Of a stretch of 64,000 bases of DNA, positions 16,870 to 26,577 are shown one piece after another. Under the pieces are notes generated by a model. The model was not told where the DNA came from and made no database searches. It worked only from the letters and a program-made list of their open reading frames with translations. Where the stretch lies: assembly GCF_014770435.1 (NCBI RefSeq), contig NZ_CP061739.1, positions 2,418,001-2,482,000 of the forward strand. The letters are read 5' to 3'. The DNA is from Psychrobacter sp. 28M-43 (GTDB taxonomy: Bacteria > Pseudomonadota > Gammaproteobacteria > Pseudomonadales > Moraxellaceae). How positions within the stretch are numbered: position 1 is the first letter of the stretch; every line of letters starts with the position of its first letter. Position numbers and translations under genes: made by a program.

Positions 16870-16899
16870 GCCCGATTTGAGGTTATTCGGGCTATTTTT
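16870..16899 (+). terminator. Orphan plus-strand hairpin with T-tract
   Basis: GCCCGA and TCGGGC pair around an 11-base loop and are followed directly by TATTTTT on the plus strand. No plus-strand gene ends here; the neighbours on both sides are minus-strand. It may end an unannotated small transcript. Confidence 0.4.
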
Positions 16900-17058
16900 C
16901 AATACTGTTTCTATATTATATTTTAATTTTTAACGATTGTTCAAATATTCTGGCGACTTTAATTAACGCCAATTGCTATCTCATTAAATAGCAGCTTATG
17001 GATATAGTATCTCACTTTAGACAGAAAAACGTACACAATCAGTGAGCATACGTAAGCT

Positions 17059-17163
17059 ATAGTCAGTTCAATATAATTTCGATACAAGCAAACCGAATGC
17101 AAGTTATACATGAGTATGCTTAGCGAGGATGACGATGTAGCGGATTTATATAGGCTTGACTAT
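17059..17163. repeat. MITE-like ~105-bp dispersed repeat, copy A1
   Basis: The element starts ATAGTCAGTTCAATATAA and ends TTATATAGGCTTGACTAT, so its ends form imperfect terminal inverted repeats. The same element occurs inverted at 28556-28660; 27 internal bases (17115-17141) are identical between the two. A more diverged copy is at 26447-26552. It has no coding capacity and lies just after the hutC stop codon. Confidence 0.8.
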
Positions 17164-17168
17164 ATCTG

Positions 17169-17942
17169 CTACAACTCGCCTGAGAACTGATAGCGAGCAC
17201 CCGCATGCCACATTTTGACAAAGGTAACGACTTGGCCGGCCGAATAGGTCTGTCGACGCAGCACAAGCGTTGGTGACTGCGGCGCAATTTGCAAAAACTC
17301 AGCTATTTCATCAGGGGCTGCCAATGCTCGGATGGTATAGCTACCACTCTCTAGAGGGCTTTTGGCAATCAAGTAATCACTGGTATTGACCACACTAAAA
17401 TCCTGATCGATAAACTTCGGCACTTTTTTAGCATCAACCCAACGTTCTTCAAACTGTATAGGCTGACCATCAGCAAAGTGAATGATTTTTACTTCATACA
17501 GGACAGCTTTATCACTAGCATCTGTCTGAGCAATCGCGTTTACAGACGTAGCCCCTTCATCAATCACAACCCCTTCATTAATACCAAACTTACGACGCAG
17601 CTCATTATCGAGCATATCAGCCGTAATAGCACGCTTACTCACGACCTGTGCCTCATAGTCGCGATTGGCTGACTTTAAATCCTCAGCGATGTTGCGTACC
17701 TCAACAAACGTATGATTGAACTGCTGCTGCGCGACAAACGTGCCCGACCCTTGTCGACGCTCTAGTACCCGCTCCTCGCTCAGCTCTTTTAGCGCACGGT
17801 TGACCGTCATTCGTGACACACCGAACTCTTCAGCCAATGCCATTTCTGTCGAAATCGCGTTGCCTGCTTGCCACTTACCAGAATGAATATTGTCTAGTAT
17901 GGCGTTTTTTATGCGTTGATACGCCGGAATTGTCTTTGTCAT
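17169..17942 (-). CDS. hutC: Histidine utilisation repressor HutC (GntR/UTRA)
   Basis: This GntR-family repressor of the hut genes is normally released by urocanate. The 257 residues have an N-terminal winged helix (AYQRIKNAILDNIHSG, then STEMALAEEFGVSRMTVNRA and RRQGSGTFV) and a C-terminal UTRA ligand domain (FEERWVDAKKVPKFIDQDF, then LVLRRQTYSAGQVVTFVKMWH). The closing wording matches HutC proteins closely. It is transcribed away from hutU. A perfect palindrome in the divergent gap (18151-18166) is the likely operator. Confidence 0.93.
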   Translation of the reverse strand: MTKTIPAYQRIKNAILDNIHSGKWQAGNAISTEMALAEEFGVSRMTVNRALKELSEERVLERRQGSGTFVAQQQFNHTFVEVRNIAEDLKSANRDYEAQVVSKRAITADMLDNELRRKFGINEGVVIDEGATSVNAIAQTDASDKAVLYEVKIIHFADGQPIQFEERWVDAKKVPKFIDQDFSVVNTSDYLIAKSPLESGSYTIRALAAPDEIAEFLQIAPQSPTLVLRRQTYSAGQVVTFVKMWHAGARYQFSGEL

Positions 17943-18125
17943 ATCCGCCTTTGACCGTCAGTTTTGCTAATAGGAATGACCACATAATATCACGAGACCA
18001 CCGTGCAAGCCTTAGTCAAAATGTCTGAGCATTCAGTATTAACTAGGACGCTTTTCAACTCACTCGATAGTTATCTAAATCGGCTGAGTTAATAACAAAA
18101 ATAATCAGTTCATGAAAAAAAATCC

Positions 18126-18166
18126 TTGCATGAAAAAAGCATCTTTGATAATTTGTATATACAAAT
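18126..18166 (+). promoter_or_regulatory. hutU promoter with HutC operator palindrome
   Basis: ATTTGTATATACAAAT at 18151-18166 is a perfect 16-bp palindrome of the TTGTATATACAA type that I recall for HutC/GntR sites. A plausible -35 (TTGCAT, 18126-18131) and -10 (GATAAT or TAATTT, about 18147-18154) touch the palindrome, so repressor binding would cover the -10. It lies about 165 bp upstream of hutU. The rest of the 387-bp gap shows nothing else distinct. Confidence 0.65.
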
Positions 18167-18329
18167 ATACAGCAGTGCTAGAAAATTTGTTTTATCGATT
18201 CGATATTTCTATGAATTTAGATGAACGCTTAGTAGTAGATAAATACTTAGTAGATGAATACCTAGGCTGACTGTAAGACACTTACTTTAATGACTTTATC
18301 GCCCTATTTGCTATCACAAGGATATGATC

Positions 18330-20048
18330 ATGACTACTGACAATGGAACCAACAAAGAGACTAAGCTGACTCGCCGTGATGAGAGCCGTAATATTGCTGC
18401 GCCTACTGGTAGCACGCTACATTGCAAAAGCTGGCTGACCGAAGCCCCTTATCGCATGTTGCAAAACAATCTGCATCCTGATGTGGCAGAAAACCCAAAA
18501 AGCCTGGTCGTCTACGGTGGTATCGGACGCGCAGCCCGTAATTGGGAAAGCTATGATCAAATCTTAGAGTCATTAAAAGAGTTAGAAGATGATGAGACGT
18601 TGCTGGTACAGTCTGGTAAGCCAGTCGGCGTGTTTCAAACACACGAAAACGCACCACGCGTATTGATTGCCAACTCCAACCTTGTACCGCGCTGGGCAAC
18701 ATGGGAACACTTCAATGAGCTGGATCGCAAAGACCTGTTTATGTACGGTCAGATGACTGCGGGTAGCTGGATTTATATCGGTACGCAAGGCATCGTCCAA
18801 GGGACGTATGAGACTTTTGTGGAAGCGGGTCGTCAGCATTATGATGGTAGCTGGGCGGGTCGTTGGATTTTGACCGCTGGTCTTGGTGGTATGGGCGGTG
18901 CGCAGCCACTAGCTGCTACCTTTGCAGGTGCGACTTCGTTAAACATCGAATGTCAGCAGTCTAGTATCGATTTCCGTTTGCGCACGGGTTATGTCGATAA
19001 ACAAGCGGACAATCTTGACCACGCTTATGAGTTAATCAAACAACATACGGACGCTGGTGAAGCCGTCTCTATCGCCCTACTTGGCAATGCCGCAGACATC
19101 TTGCCTGAGATGGTCAAGCGTGCTAATGCGGGTGGCATGAAGCCTGATCTGGTCACCGATCAAACCTCGGCGCATGACTTGATCAATGGCTATCTACCAA
19201 GCGGTTGGACGGTTGATGAATGGAAAGCTGCCCAAGAAGATCCAGAGCAACATGCAGCATTGACCAAAGTCGCTGCTCAGTCTTGCGCCGTACACGTACA
19301 AGCGATTTTAGACTTGCAAGCGATGGACATTCCAGCGACTGATTACGGTAATAACATCCGTCAAGTGGCGTTTGATGAAGGGGTCAAAGATGCCTTCAAC
19401 TTCCCAGGTTTTGTCCCTGCTTATATTCGTCCGCTATTTTGCCAAGGTAAAGGCCCTTTCCGCTGGGTAGCGCTCTCAGGTGATCCAGAAGATATCTATA
19501 AGACTGATCAAAAAATCAAAGAGCTGTTCCCTGAAAACCAACATATCCATCGCTGGTTAGATATGGCAAAAGAGCGTATTCAATTCCAAGGCTTGCCTGC
19601 TCGTATCTGCTGGTTAGGGCTTGGTGAGCGTGACAAAGCAGGCTTAGCATTTAATGAAATGGTCAAAAACGGCGAGCTAAAGGGCCCAATCGTCATTGGT
19701 CGTGATCATTTGGATACGGGCTCTGTCGCCAGTCCAAACCGCGAAACAGAAAGCATGAAAGATGGTTCAGACGCCGTATCTGATTGGGCACTATTGAACG
19801 GTATGCTGAACGTGGCTGGCGGCGCGACGTGGGTATCACTACATCATGGCGGCGGTGTCGGCATGGGCTACTCGCAGCACTCAGGTATGGTCATCGTCGC
19901 GGATGGTACTGACGCCGCAGCCAAAAGATTGTCACGCGTGCTTGTAAATGATTGCGGCTCAGGCGTCATGCGCCATGCAGATGCAGGTTATGAGCTGGCC
20001 ATTAAAACAGCGAAAGATTATGGTCTAAATCTGCCAATGATCAAATAG
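18330..20048 (+). CDS. hutU: Urocanate hydratase HutU
   Basis: HutU catalyses the second step of histidine breakdown, converting urocanate to imidazolonepropionate with tightly bound NAD. The protein spans essentially the full family length (572 residues; family about 555). It shows [16 protein letters not shown], the Rossmann-like [35 protein letters not shown] and the active-site region [16 protein letters not shown]. An ATG at 18324 is also in frame, but AAGGA at 18318-18322 would then be one base away. The ATG at 18330 gives a seven-base spacing and is preferred. It is the first gene of the hut operon, divergent from hutC. Confidence 0.95.
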   Translation: MTTDNGTNKETKLTRRDESRNIAAPTGSTLHCKSWLTEAPYRMLQNNLHPDVAENPKSLVVYGGIGRAARNWESYDQILESLKELEDDETLLVQSGKPVGVFQTHENAPRVLIANSNLVPRWATWEHFNELDRKDLFMYGQMTAGSWIYIGTQGIVQGTYETFVEAGRQHYDGSWAGRWILTAGLGGMGGAQPLAATFAGATSLNIECQQSSIDFRLRTGYVDKQADNLDHAYELIKQHTDAGEAVSIALLGNAADILPEMVKRANAGGMKPDLVTDQTSAHDLINGYLPSGWTVDEWKAAQEDPEQHAALTKVAAQSCAVHVQAILDLQAMDIPATDYGNNIRQVAFDEGVKDAFNFPGFVPAYIRPLFCQGKGPFRWVALSGDPEDIYKTDQKIKELFPENQHIHRWLDMAKERIQFQGLPARICWLGLGERDKAGLAFNEMVKNGELKGPIVIGRDHLDTGSVASPNRETESMKDGSDAVSDWALLNGMLNVAGGATWVSLHHGGGVGMGYSQHSGMVIVADGTDAAAKRLSRVLVNDCGSGVMRHADAGYELAIKTAKDYGLNLPMIK

Positions 20049-20118
20049 TTTGTCCCTTGTTCTTATACGCTGTAGCTGGGTATAAGGACATAATCGGCGT
20101 CTTATCAAGGAGGATAAT

Positions 20119-21483
20119 ATGATTGAACAAAATACAGCATCTGATCTGAACGATGAAAATGCAACGACATCGTCAAAAAAACTGCTATCAACCACTATTG
20201 CATTAATACAGCTGATTGTATTCAGTGCGATCGGTTTGGTCATGTTTTTCGTACCATTTACCATTGGTGAAAAAAGCACGATTTTGTTCGATCATGGCGC
20301 AACCTATCTGGTGACTCAGCAGCATACCTTGTCCGTGACGCTATTATTTTTACTCATGCTCTATGGAGTGAGTAAACCATTTATCGATGGCTCATGGCGC
20401 AAAAATATCACCCATATGATTATGACTACTTTCAAGATCATCGGTCTGATACTGGCAGTGATGTATGTGGCTGACGTAGCGCCTACCTTTATGATGGAAA
20501 AGGACATGCTGCCTTTTCTGTTTGAAAAACTGGCCTTACCAGTCGGCATGATTGTACCGCTTGGAGCGTTGATACTGGCATTCTTGGTTGGTTTTGGCTT
20601 ACTAGAAATGGTTGGTGTGCTCATGCAGCCGATTATGAAACCTATTTGGAAAACCCCAGGTTCATCAGCGATTGATGCTGTTGCTTCCTTTGTCGGCAGC
20701 TACTCCATTGGCTTACTCATCACCAATCGTGTGTACTTGCAAAAGCAATATTCAGCACGTGAAGCCATTATCATTGCGACTGGGTTTTCGACTGTATCAG
20801 CGGCGTTTATGGTTATTGTTGCCAAAACGCTTGGTCTGATGGAGTTCTGGAATATGTTCTTCTGGTCTACGCTAGTAATTACCTTTATTGTTACTGCGAT
20901 TACTGCTCGTATTCCGCCTATCAGTCTCTTTGATGATCATGTCGAACGTCCCACTTTAGATCATAAAGGTCGTACACGGCTAGCTGCAGCATTTGACTTG
21001 GGATTATCCACTTCGCGCCGTGCCACTGACCTCAAACAAATCTTGTGGTCTAACTTTCGTGATGGCCTGACGATGGCAGCCGCCATTGTACCATCTATCA
21101 TCGCAGTCGGCTTAACAGGATTACTATTAGCAAAATATACGCCCGTATTCGATGCCTTGGGCCTGCTTCTTTATCCCTTTACATGGCTTGGCGGCCTACC
21201 GGAACCGCTAGTCGCTGCCAAAGGCATGTCAGCGGGATTGGCTGAGATGTTCTTGCCAGCATTACTACTAAGTGAGGCAGATATTCTGACACGCTATGTG
21301 GCAGGGGTCATTTCCATTAGCAGTGTGCTGTTCTTTTCAGCCATGATTCCATGCGTGCTTGCCACTGAAATTCCTATCTCTGTTGGCAAAATGGTCATCA
21401 TTTGGTTCGAGCGCGTTGTACTTAGTATTTTATTGGCTGCGGCATTCGGACATCTGGCTATGTATTTCAACTGGATTGGCTAA
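20119..21483 (+). CDS. YjiH-like membrane protein in the hut operon
   Basis: The 454-residue inner-membrane protein has about ten hydrophobic segments. It resembles the YjiH family, which carries nucleoside-recognition (Gate) domains: SIGLLITNRVYLQKQYSAREA, IIATGFSTVSAAFMVIVAKTLG and LLLSEADILTRYVAG. A strong AGGAGG-type ribosome site precedes the ATG. It sits between hutU and hutH on the same strand, which suggests transport of histidine, urocanate or a breakdown product, since no other hut permease (HutT) is present in the cluster. That role is inference only; the family is poorly characterised. Confidence 0.8.
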   Translation: MIEQNTASDLNDENATTSSKKLLSTTIALIQLIVFSAIGLVMFFVPFTIGEKSTILFDHGATYLVTQQHTLSVTLLFLLMLYGVSKPFIDGSWRKNITHMIMTTFKIIGLILAVMYVADVAPTFMMEKDMLPFLFEKLALPVGMIVPLGALILAFLVGFGLLEMVGVLMQPIMKPIWKTPGSSAIDAVASFVGSYSIGLLITNRVYLQKQYSAREAIIIATGFSTVSAAFMVIVAKTLGLMEFWNMFFWSTLVITFIVTAITARIPPISLFDDHVERPTLDHKGRTRLAAAFDLGLSTSRRATDLKQILWSNFRDGLTMAAAIVPSIIAVGLTGLLLAKYTPVFDALGLLLYPFTWLGGLPEPLVAAKGMSAGLAEMFLPALLLSEADILTRYVAGVISISSVLFFSAMIPCVLATEIPISVGKMVIIWFERVVLSILLAAAFGHLAMYFNWIG

Positions 21484-21556
21484 AAAATTCAAACCCAATA
21501 ATAAGTATTTCGTTGATTAAAATCCTTTTAACAACTTCATTTTAATAAAGATACTA

Positions 21557-21726
21557 GGGCGTGTCCTCAATTCAAACGAGTGTCCTCTAAATGGGCTAAA
21601 AACAGCTAAATTTTGCCAAACATCGTCAAATAGTTGGTCAATATCTCGATATTATCTGCACTATTTTCCTTGTTTGACGGCAATTTATCTCATTTTTATT
21701 ACCATTTTTAAAATGAGGACACGCCC
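21557..21726. mobile_element. 170-bp MITE with 13-bp terminal inverted repeats and TA flanks
   Basis: GGGCGTGTCCTCA at 21557 is perfectly mirrored by TGAGGACACGCCC ending at 21726, and both outer edges are flanked by TA. The interior has no open frame. A TA target duplication is typical of IS630/Tc-mariner and of IS427-type IS5 elements, so this is probably a non-autonomous derivative of one of those. It fills most of the 293-bp gap between the YjiH-like gene and hutH. Confidence 0.85.
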
Positions 21727-21776
21727 TAAACAAAAATAATATAACCCATACGGCTTACAACACTAGGATTACCCCT

Positions 21777-23339
21777 ATGAACGACATCAAACAACTAACC
21801 CTACACCCTCGCCAGCTTAGCTTTAAAATGCTACGTGATATCTATGAGCAGCCTGTCATATTGACACTGCCCGAGAGCGCTTATGCCGCAATAGATGCCT
21901 CACACGAAGATGTGCGCACCATCATTGCACGAGACAAAAGCGCTTATGGTATCAATACGGGTTTTGGCCTATTGGCAAAGACACGTATCAGTGACGACCA
22001 ACTTGAGCTACTTCAGCGCAACCTGATCGTTTCTCACTCAGTGGGTACTGGTGACGCGCTACCAGATGGCGTGGTACGACTGATTATGGTGATGAAAGTT
22101 GCCAGTCTGGCGCAAGGTGTCTCTGGTGTACGCCGCGAGGTAGTTGATAGCTTACTTGGCTTAATCAATAATCAAATCACACCCAATATCCCAGCCAAAG
22201 GTTCAGTTGGTGCATCTGGTGACTTAGCGCCATTATCACATATGACGCTTGCGATGATGGGTGAAGGTGATGTGTTTGTCGCTGACAAAAAAGTACCTGC
22301 TGCTGACGCTCTAGCACAGCATGGACTTGAGCCTATTACTCTTGCAGCTAAAGAAGGCCTCGCGCTTATCAATGGCACGCAAGTATCAACTGCTCTAGCA
22401 TTACGGGGTTATTTCTTAGCGCGTGATTTGCTTGAGACCGCCACTATTGTTGGCTCGATGTCGATTGATGCTGCCAAAGGCTCGGACTCACCATTTGATG
22501 CCCGTATTCATGAAGTACGTGGCCATCATGGTCAAATCGAAATCGCCAAAGCACACCGTCAGCTAATCAAAGGCAGTGCTATTCGTGCCTCACATGACGG
22601 TGAGCAAGACGATAGAGTACAAGACCCTTACTGCTTACGCTGCCAGCCGCAGGTCATGGGTGCTTGCCTTGATATCATCAACCAAGCAGGGAAAACGCTA
22701 CTTATCGAATCCAATGCAGTAACTGACAATCCACTTATCTTTAATAACGAAGATGGTCCAGTTGCTATATCAGGTGGTAACTTCCATGCTGAGCCAGTCG
22801 CTTTTGCCGCTGATATCTTGGCCTTGGCAATCGCTGAGATTGGCTCTATGTCTGAGCGCCGTGTCGCTTTGCTAATCGATGCGACGCTATCAGGTGGCTT
22901 ACCGCCATTCTTGGTTGATAACGCTGGCGTCAACTCAGGCTTTATGATTGCTCATGTGACTGCCGCAGCGCTAGCTTCAGAAAACAAATCTATCGCCCAT
23001 CCTGGTAGCGTCGATAGTATCCCGACTTCTGCCAACCAAGAAGACCATGTGTCTATGGCCACCTATTGCGCACGACGCCTATACGAAATGGCTCAAAACA
23101 CTGCCACCATTATTGGTATTGAACTTCTGGCTGCTGGTCAAGGCATTGACTTCCATCGCGGACTAGATACGTCAGAGCCGCTGACTGTGGCACATCAGAA
23201 ACTACGTGAAAAAGTGACTTTCTATGACAAAGATCGCTACCTAGCCCCTGATATTGAAGCCGCCAAGCAATTAGTATTAGACGGTACGCTTGCTGAACAT
23301 TGGCAGTCACTACGCAGCGATTGGTACGACTCTAAATAA
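21777..23339 (+). CDS. hutH: Histidine ammonia-lyase HutH
   Basis: HutH is the first step of histidine degradation, deaminating L-histidine to urocanate. The 520 residues contain the Ala-Ser-Gly triad that cyclises to the MIO electrophile (A146-S147-G148, in [14 protein letters not shown]). They also contain YGINTGFG near the N-terminus, SLINGTQ-like ALINGTQVS, and QDRYSLRC-like [15 protein letters not shown]. Length is usual for the family (about 510). The 170-bp MITE lies just upstream, so hutH may now depend on read-through or on its own promoter. hutG and hutI follow closely. Confidence 0.95.
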   Translation: MNDIKQLTLHPRQLSFKMLRDIYEQPVILTLPESAYAAIDASHEDVRTIIARDKSAYGINTGFGLLAKTRISDDQLELLQRNLIVSHSVGTGDALPDGVVRLIMVMKVASLAQGVSGVRREVVDSLLGLINNQITPNIPAKGSVGASGDLAPLSHMTLAMMGEGDVFVADKKVPAADALAQHGLEPITLAAKEGLALINGTQVSTALALRGYFLARDLLETATIVGSMSIDAAKGSDSPFDARIHEVRGHHGQIEIAKAHRQLIKGSAIRASHDGEQDDRVQDPYCLRCQPQVMGACLDIINQAGKTLLIESNAVTDNPLIFNNEDGPVAISGGNFHAEPVAFAADILALAIAEIGSMSERRVALLIDATLSGGLPPFLVDNAGVNSGFMIAHVTAAALASENKSIAHPGSVDSIPTSANQEDHVSMATYCARRLYEMAQNTATIIGIELLAAGQGIDFHRGLDTSEPLTVAHQKLREKVTFYDKDRYLAPDIEAAKQLVLDGTLAEHWQSLRSDWYDSK

Positions 23340-23362
23340 AGATCAATAAGCGGAGAGCAGCG

Positions 23363-24418
23363 ATGACAATAGCGAGAACAGCAATGACTACCACACCCAT
23401 TAGCCATACACCTGCTGATATGAGCCAGTGGACAGGACGTGCAGAGCCATTTGAGACTGCGCGTGCCCGCTATTGGTATCAGCTTGCTCAGCCCTATGAG
23501 AAACAACATATCGGACTAATTGGCTTTGCCTGTGATCAAGGCGTCAGACGCAATCAAGGGCGCGTGGGTGCTAGAGCAGCCCCGCCATTGATTCGTCGAG
23601 CTTTTGCTACGCTGCCAGTCATCGCTGAATTGCAACAACGCTTTGATGGTCAGTTATCAACCTTGTTAGGTGATGCTGGCGACATTCATTGTGATGATAA
23701 TGATGGCCTTGCCGAGAGCACTCTTGAGCAAGCTCAGATCAAATATGCCGATGCAGTGAGCACTATCATCAAGCAAGGCGGATTACCCGTCGGACTTGGT
23801 GGTGGTCATGCCATCGCTTATGGTAGCTTTTTGGGATTATGGCAGGCCTTAGAAAATACTAGCGAAGCAACTATCAGCACAAACACAGCGCCTACTATCG
23901 GGATCATTAATTTTGACGCGCATTTGGATATTCGTCAGTCTGATGTGGCGACTTCTGGGACACCTTTTCGTCAAATTGCTGAGCACCTTGATGCACACGA
24001 TCAGCCCTTTCATTATTGCTGTATAGGCGTCAGTCGCTTTTCTAACACGGCGGCGCTCTTTGATCGTGCCGAGCAATTGGGCGTACAGGTCATTAGTGAT
24101 GAAGACTGTCATTATCAGCCTTGGGATACACTTGCTGAGCGGGTCAAAAGCTTTGTAGATCAGGTCGATATCATATATTTAACCGTCGATATGGACTGCT
24201 TGCCATCTAGTGTTGTGCCCGGTGTGAGTGCCCCAGCTGCTTACGGCATTGAGCTGGGTTTCGTTGAGCGTATGGTCAAAACCATTATGGCATCAGGCAA
24301 AGTAAAAATCGCAGATATTGCTGAAATCAATCCTACCTTTGATATTGACAGTCGTAGCTGCAAAGTTGCTGCTCGACTGCTAGCTACTATTGTAGAGCAG
24401 TATTTAATTGTCACCTAA
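23363..24418 (+). CDS. hutG: Formimidoylglutamase HutG
   Basis: HutG hydrolyses N-formimidoyl-L-glutamate to glutamate and formamide, the last step of this version of the hut pathway. The 351-residue protein belongs to the arginase/agmatinase superfamily with two manganese ions. Metal-ligand motifs are visible as GGGHAIAYG, INFDAHLDIR and VDMDCLPSSVVPGVSAP. The N-terminal part includes FACDQGVRRNQGRVGARAAP, typical of HutG. The start at 23363 is 23 bp after hutH; an internal Met (TTTPISH segment) is an alternative. Having HutG rather than HutF plus a deformylase means the four-enzyme route. Confidence 0.93.
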   Translation: MTIARTAMTTTPISHTPADMSQWTGRAEPFETARARYWYQLAQPYEKQHIGLIGFACDQGVRRNQGRVGARAAPPLIRRAFATLPVIAELQQRFDGQLSTLLGDAGDIHCDDNDGLAESTLEQAQIKYADAVSTIIKQGGLPVGLGGGHAIAYGSFLGLWQALENTSEATISTNTAPTIGIINFDAHLDIRQSDVATSGTPFRQIAEHLDAHDQPFHYCCIGVSRFSNTAALFDRAEQLGVQVISDEDCHYQPWDTLAERVKSFVDQVDIIYLTVDMDCLPSSVVPGVSAPAAYGIELGFVERMVKTIMASGKVKIADIAEINPTFDIDSRSCKVAARLLATIVEQYLIVT

Positions 24419-24452
24419 ACACATTAGCCTCCCAATAATTTAGGAGCATATT

Positions 24453-25793
24453 ATGAATGCATCAAAGAACTCCGTATTGAAAAATTCTACAAAACAGACG
24501 CTAGACGAGTCTACTATGACATCATTTGACCACATCATTATTAACGCCAATATTGCGACCTTTTCAGCGCAGCATGGTTTTGGCATTGATACAGGTGTAG
24601 ATGCAAATAAGAACGCTGATAGCATTCCATACGGTCAGCTACTTCACGCGGCTATCGGTATCAAAAACGGCAAAATCGCTTGGATTGGAACACAGAATCA
24701 AATCACTGCTCATTTGCCTAAATATCAAGCTAACCAAATCACAGATGTGGATGGCAAATGGATAACTCCAGGGCTTATCGATTGTCATACGCATATCGTT
24801 TATGGTGGCAATCGTAGCAATGAGTTCGAATCTCGTTTACAAGGCGCTAGCTATCAAGACATCGCTGCACAAGGCGGCGGTATTGTCGCGACGGTTAGTG
24901 CTACACGCGCCGCCAGTATTGAATCGCTATTTGCACAAAGTGAAAAACGCTTAGTCGCACTTATGAAAGAAGGCGTCACCAGTATCGAAATCAAATCTGG
25001 CTACGGCTTGGACTTGGACACTGAGCGAAAAATGCTCACGGTCGCGCGCCAACTGGGTGAAAAATACGACATCCATGTAAGTACCACTTACCTAGCAGCG
25101 CATGCCCTACCCACTGAGTACAAAGACCATGCGGACGACTATATTGAGCAAGTTTGCGAATGGCTACCAATCTTGCATGCAGAAGGCTTAGTCGATGCGG
25201 TCGACGGTTTCTGTGAAAACATCGCCTTTAGCACAGAGCAAATCAGACGAGTGTTTGAAGTAGCTCGCTCATTGGATCTACCAGTCAAACTGCACTCTGA
25301 GCAACTGTCTGATATAGGTGGTAGTGCCTTAGTTGCTGAATATAAAGGGCTATCGAGCGACCATCTAGAGCACTTATCAGAAGAAGACATCAAAAAAATG
25401 GCGGCTAGCAATACCGTTGCCGTGATATTGCCAGGGGCGTTTTATACGCTACGTGACACCAAGTTGCCACCGATTGAGGCATTACGTAAGCACCAAGTTC
25501 CTATGGCGATTTCAACTGACTGTAATCCTGGCACCTCACCGTTGACGTCGCTGTTATTGACGATGAATATGGGCTGTACGCTATTTTACCTCACGCCTGA
25601 AGAAGTATTGGCAGGCTCAACCGTTTATGCAGCACAGGCGTTAGGGCTACCTAATAAAGGAAAAATCGAAGTAGGCTGTGATGCTGATTTAGTACTGTGG
25701 GATATCGCCCGTCCTGCTGACTTGGCCTATCAGATGGGGTTGAACCCTATCCAGGGTATCATGGTTCAAGGAAAATGGCGCGAGACACTGTAA
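24453..25793 (+). CDS. hutI: Imidazolonepropionase HutI
   Basis: HutI opens the ring of imidazolone-5-propionate to give formimidoylglutamate. The 446-residue metal-dependent amidohydrolase has the first metal motif in [18 protein letters not shown]. It also shows [17 protein letters not shown], the [13 protein letters not shown] [26 protein letters not shown] and [24 protein letters not shown] ribosome site favours the ATG at 24453, which gives about 22 extra N-terminal residues relative to the core ([11 protein letters not shown]). It is the last hut gene, and a terminator follows within 30 bp. Confidence 0.95.
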   Translation: MNASKNSVLKNSTKQTLDESTMTSFDHIIINANIATFSAQHGFGIDTGVDANKNADSIPYGQLLHAAIGIKNGKIAWIGTQNQITAHLPKYQANQITDVDGKWITPGLIDCHTHIVYGGNRSNEFESRLQGASYQDIAAQGGGIVATVSATRAASIESLFAQSEKRLVALMKEGVTSIEIKSGYGLDLDTERKMLTVARQLGEKYDIHVSTTYLAAHALPTEYKDHADDYIEQVCEWLPILHAEGLVDAVDGFCENIAFSTEQIRRVFEVARSLDLPVKLHSEQLSDIGGSALVAEYKGLSSDHLEHLSEEDIKKMAASNTVAVILPGAFYTLRDTKLPPIEALRKHQVPMAISTDCNPGTSPLTSLLLTMNMGCTLFYLTPEEVLAGSTVYAAQALGLPNKGKIEVGCDADLVLWDIARPADLAYQMGLNPIQGIMVQGKWRETL

Positions 25794-25821
25794 TCAACCT
25801 ACCTTTATTTATCGTCATTAG

Positions 25822-25856
25822 AAAAGCCCCAATCATTGAGTGGTTGGGGCTTTTTT
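25822..25856 (+). terminator. Rho-independent terminator of the hut operon
   Basis: The arms AAAAGCCCCAATCA and TGGTTGGGGCTTTT pair at 13 of 14 positions around a 5-base loop and end in T6. It lies just after hutI. The remaining gap to 26037 is AT-rich and presumably holds the promoter of the next gene. Confidence 0.9.
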
Positions 25857-26037
25857 AATAACAATGTTGCAAATTTTATGGAATTGAAGAAAAAAACCTT
25901 CATAACCTTACTTTAAATAGGGATTTACTATATCAATATTATTAGTAAGGATTTATAATACCCTTTTTTAAACAGGGTTATTTTTGGCTAACTATAGTTC
26001 ATAAATAAAAATCAACAAACAGTATAGAGAAAGCGAT

Positions 26038-26400
26038 ATGCGTACAGATTCATTTCAGCAGATATTGGAAGACTTAAACAGTTCATCAGCAGATGTTGAA
26101 GCATCTGCCCTAATCTCTAACGATGGTCTTATGATTGCTTCAGCTCTACCAACCGGCGTGGATGAAGATCGCGTGGGTGCTATGTCAGCAGCATTATTAT
26201 CATTGGGTGATCGTGCAGGACGCGAGTTGGCACGCGGTGGTATTGATCGCATCATGATTCAAGGCGAAAAAGGCTATGTGATCATGACCTCATCAGGCGA
26301 TGAAGCGGTACTTACCATCATGGCAAAACCCAACGCCAAGCTTGGCTTGATATTCCTAGATATTAAGCGTGCTTCAGAAGCGTTGGCAAAGCTCATTTGA
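26038..26400 (+). CDS. Roadblock/LC7 domain protein (MglB-like)
   Basis: The 120-residue soluble protein is a single roadblock/LC7 domain. It shows the typical order: helix, then EASALISNDGLMIASALP, the long helix DRVGAMSAALLSLGDRAGREL, the strands RIMIQGEKGYVIMTSS and DEAVLTIMAKP, and a final helix. Such proteins dimerise and often act as partners or activators of small Ras-like GTPases (MglA/MglB). No GTPase gene lies nearby. It is the first of five same-strand genes, followed by PAS, PhnD-like and two unknown proteins. A ~106-bp repeat element now lies between it and the PAS gene. Cellular role unknown. Confidence 0.85.
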   Translation: MRTDSFQQILEDLNSSSADVEASALISNDGLMIASALPTGVDEDRVGAMSAALLSLGDRAGRELARGGIDRIMIQGEKGYVIMTSSGDEAVLTIMAKPNAKLGLIFLDIKRASEALAKLI

Positions 26401-26446
26401 TTGGCGACTGCTTATCGAATTTATTAGCTTTTTAATCACTATAAAC

Positions 26447-26552
26447 ATAGTCGGTTCAATATAGTTTGAATACAAGGAAGCCGAGTGAGAGTACTACAAG
26501 TAGTAGGCTAAGCAAGGCTGACACTGTATCCAATTTATAGAGGGTTGACGAT
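26447..26552. repeat. MITE-like dispersed repeat, copy A2 (diverged)
   Basis: It begins ATAGTCGGTTCAATATAG and ends with TTATAGAGGGTTGACGAT, the same inverted ends and order as copy A1 at 17059. Shared internal blocks include GAATACAAGGAAGCCGAG against GATACAAGCAAACCGAA. It fills the gap between the roadblock and PAS genes and ends 25 bp before the PAS start. Confidence 0.7.
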
Positions 26553-26577
26553 ATAACGATCAACGAAGGAGATGACC

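Noticed and set aside
18403..18702. Antisense frames inside hutU and many similar frames opposite long genes
   Set aside because: They are shadows of strongly coding genes in other frames; codon pattern and homology support only the main strand.
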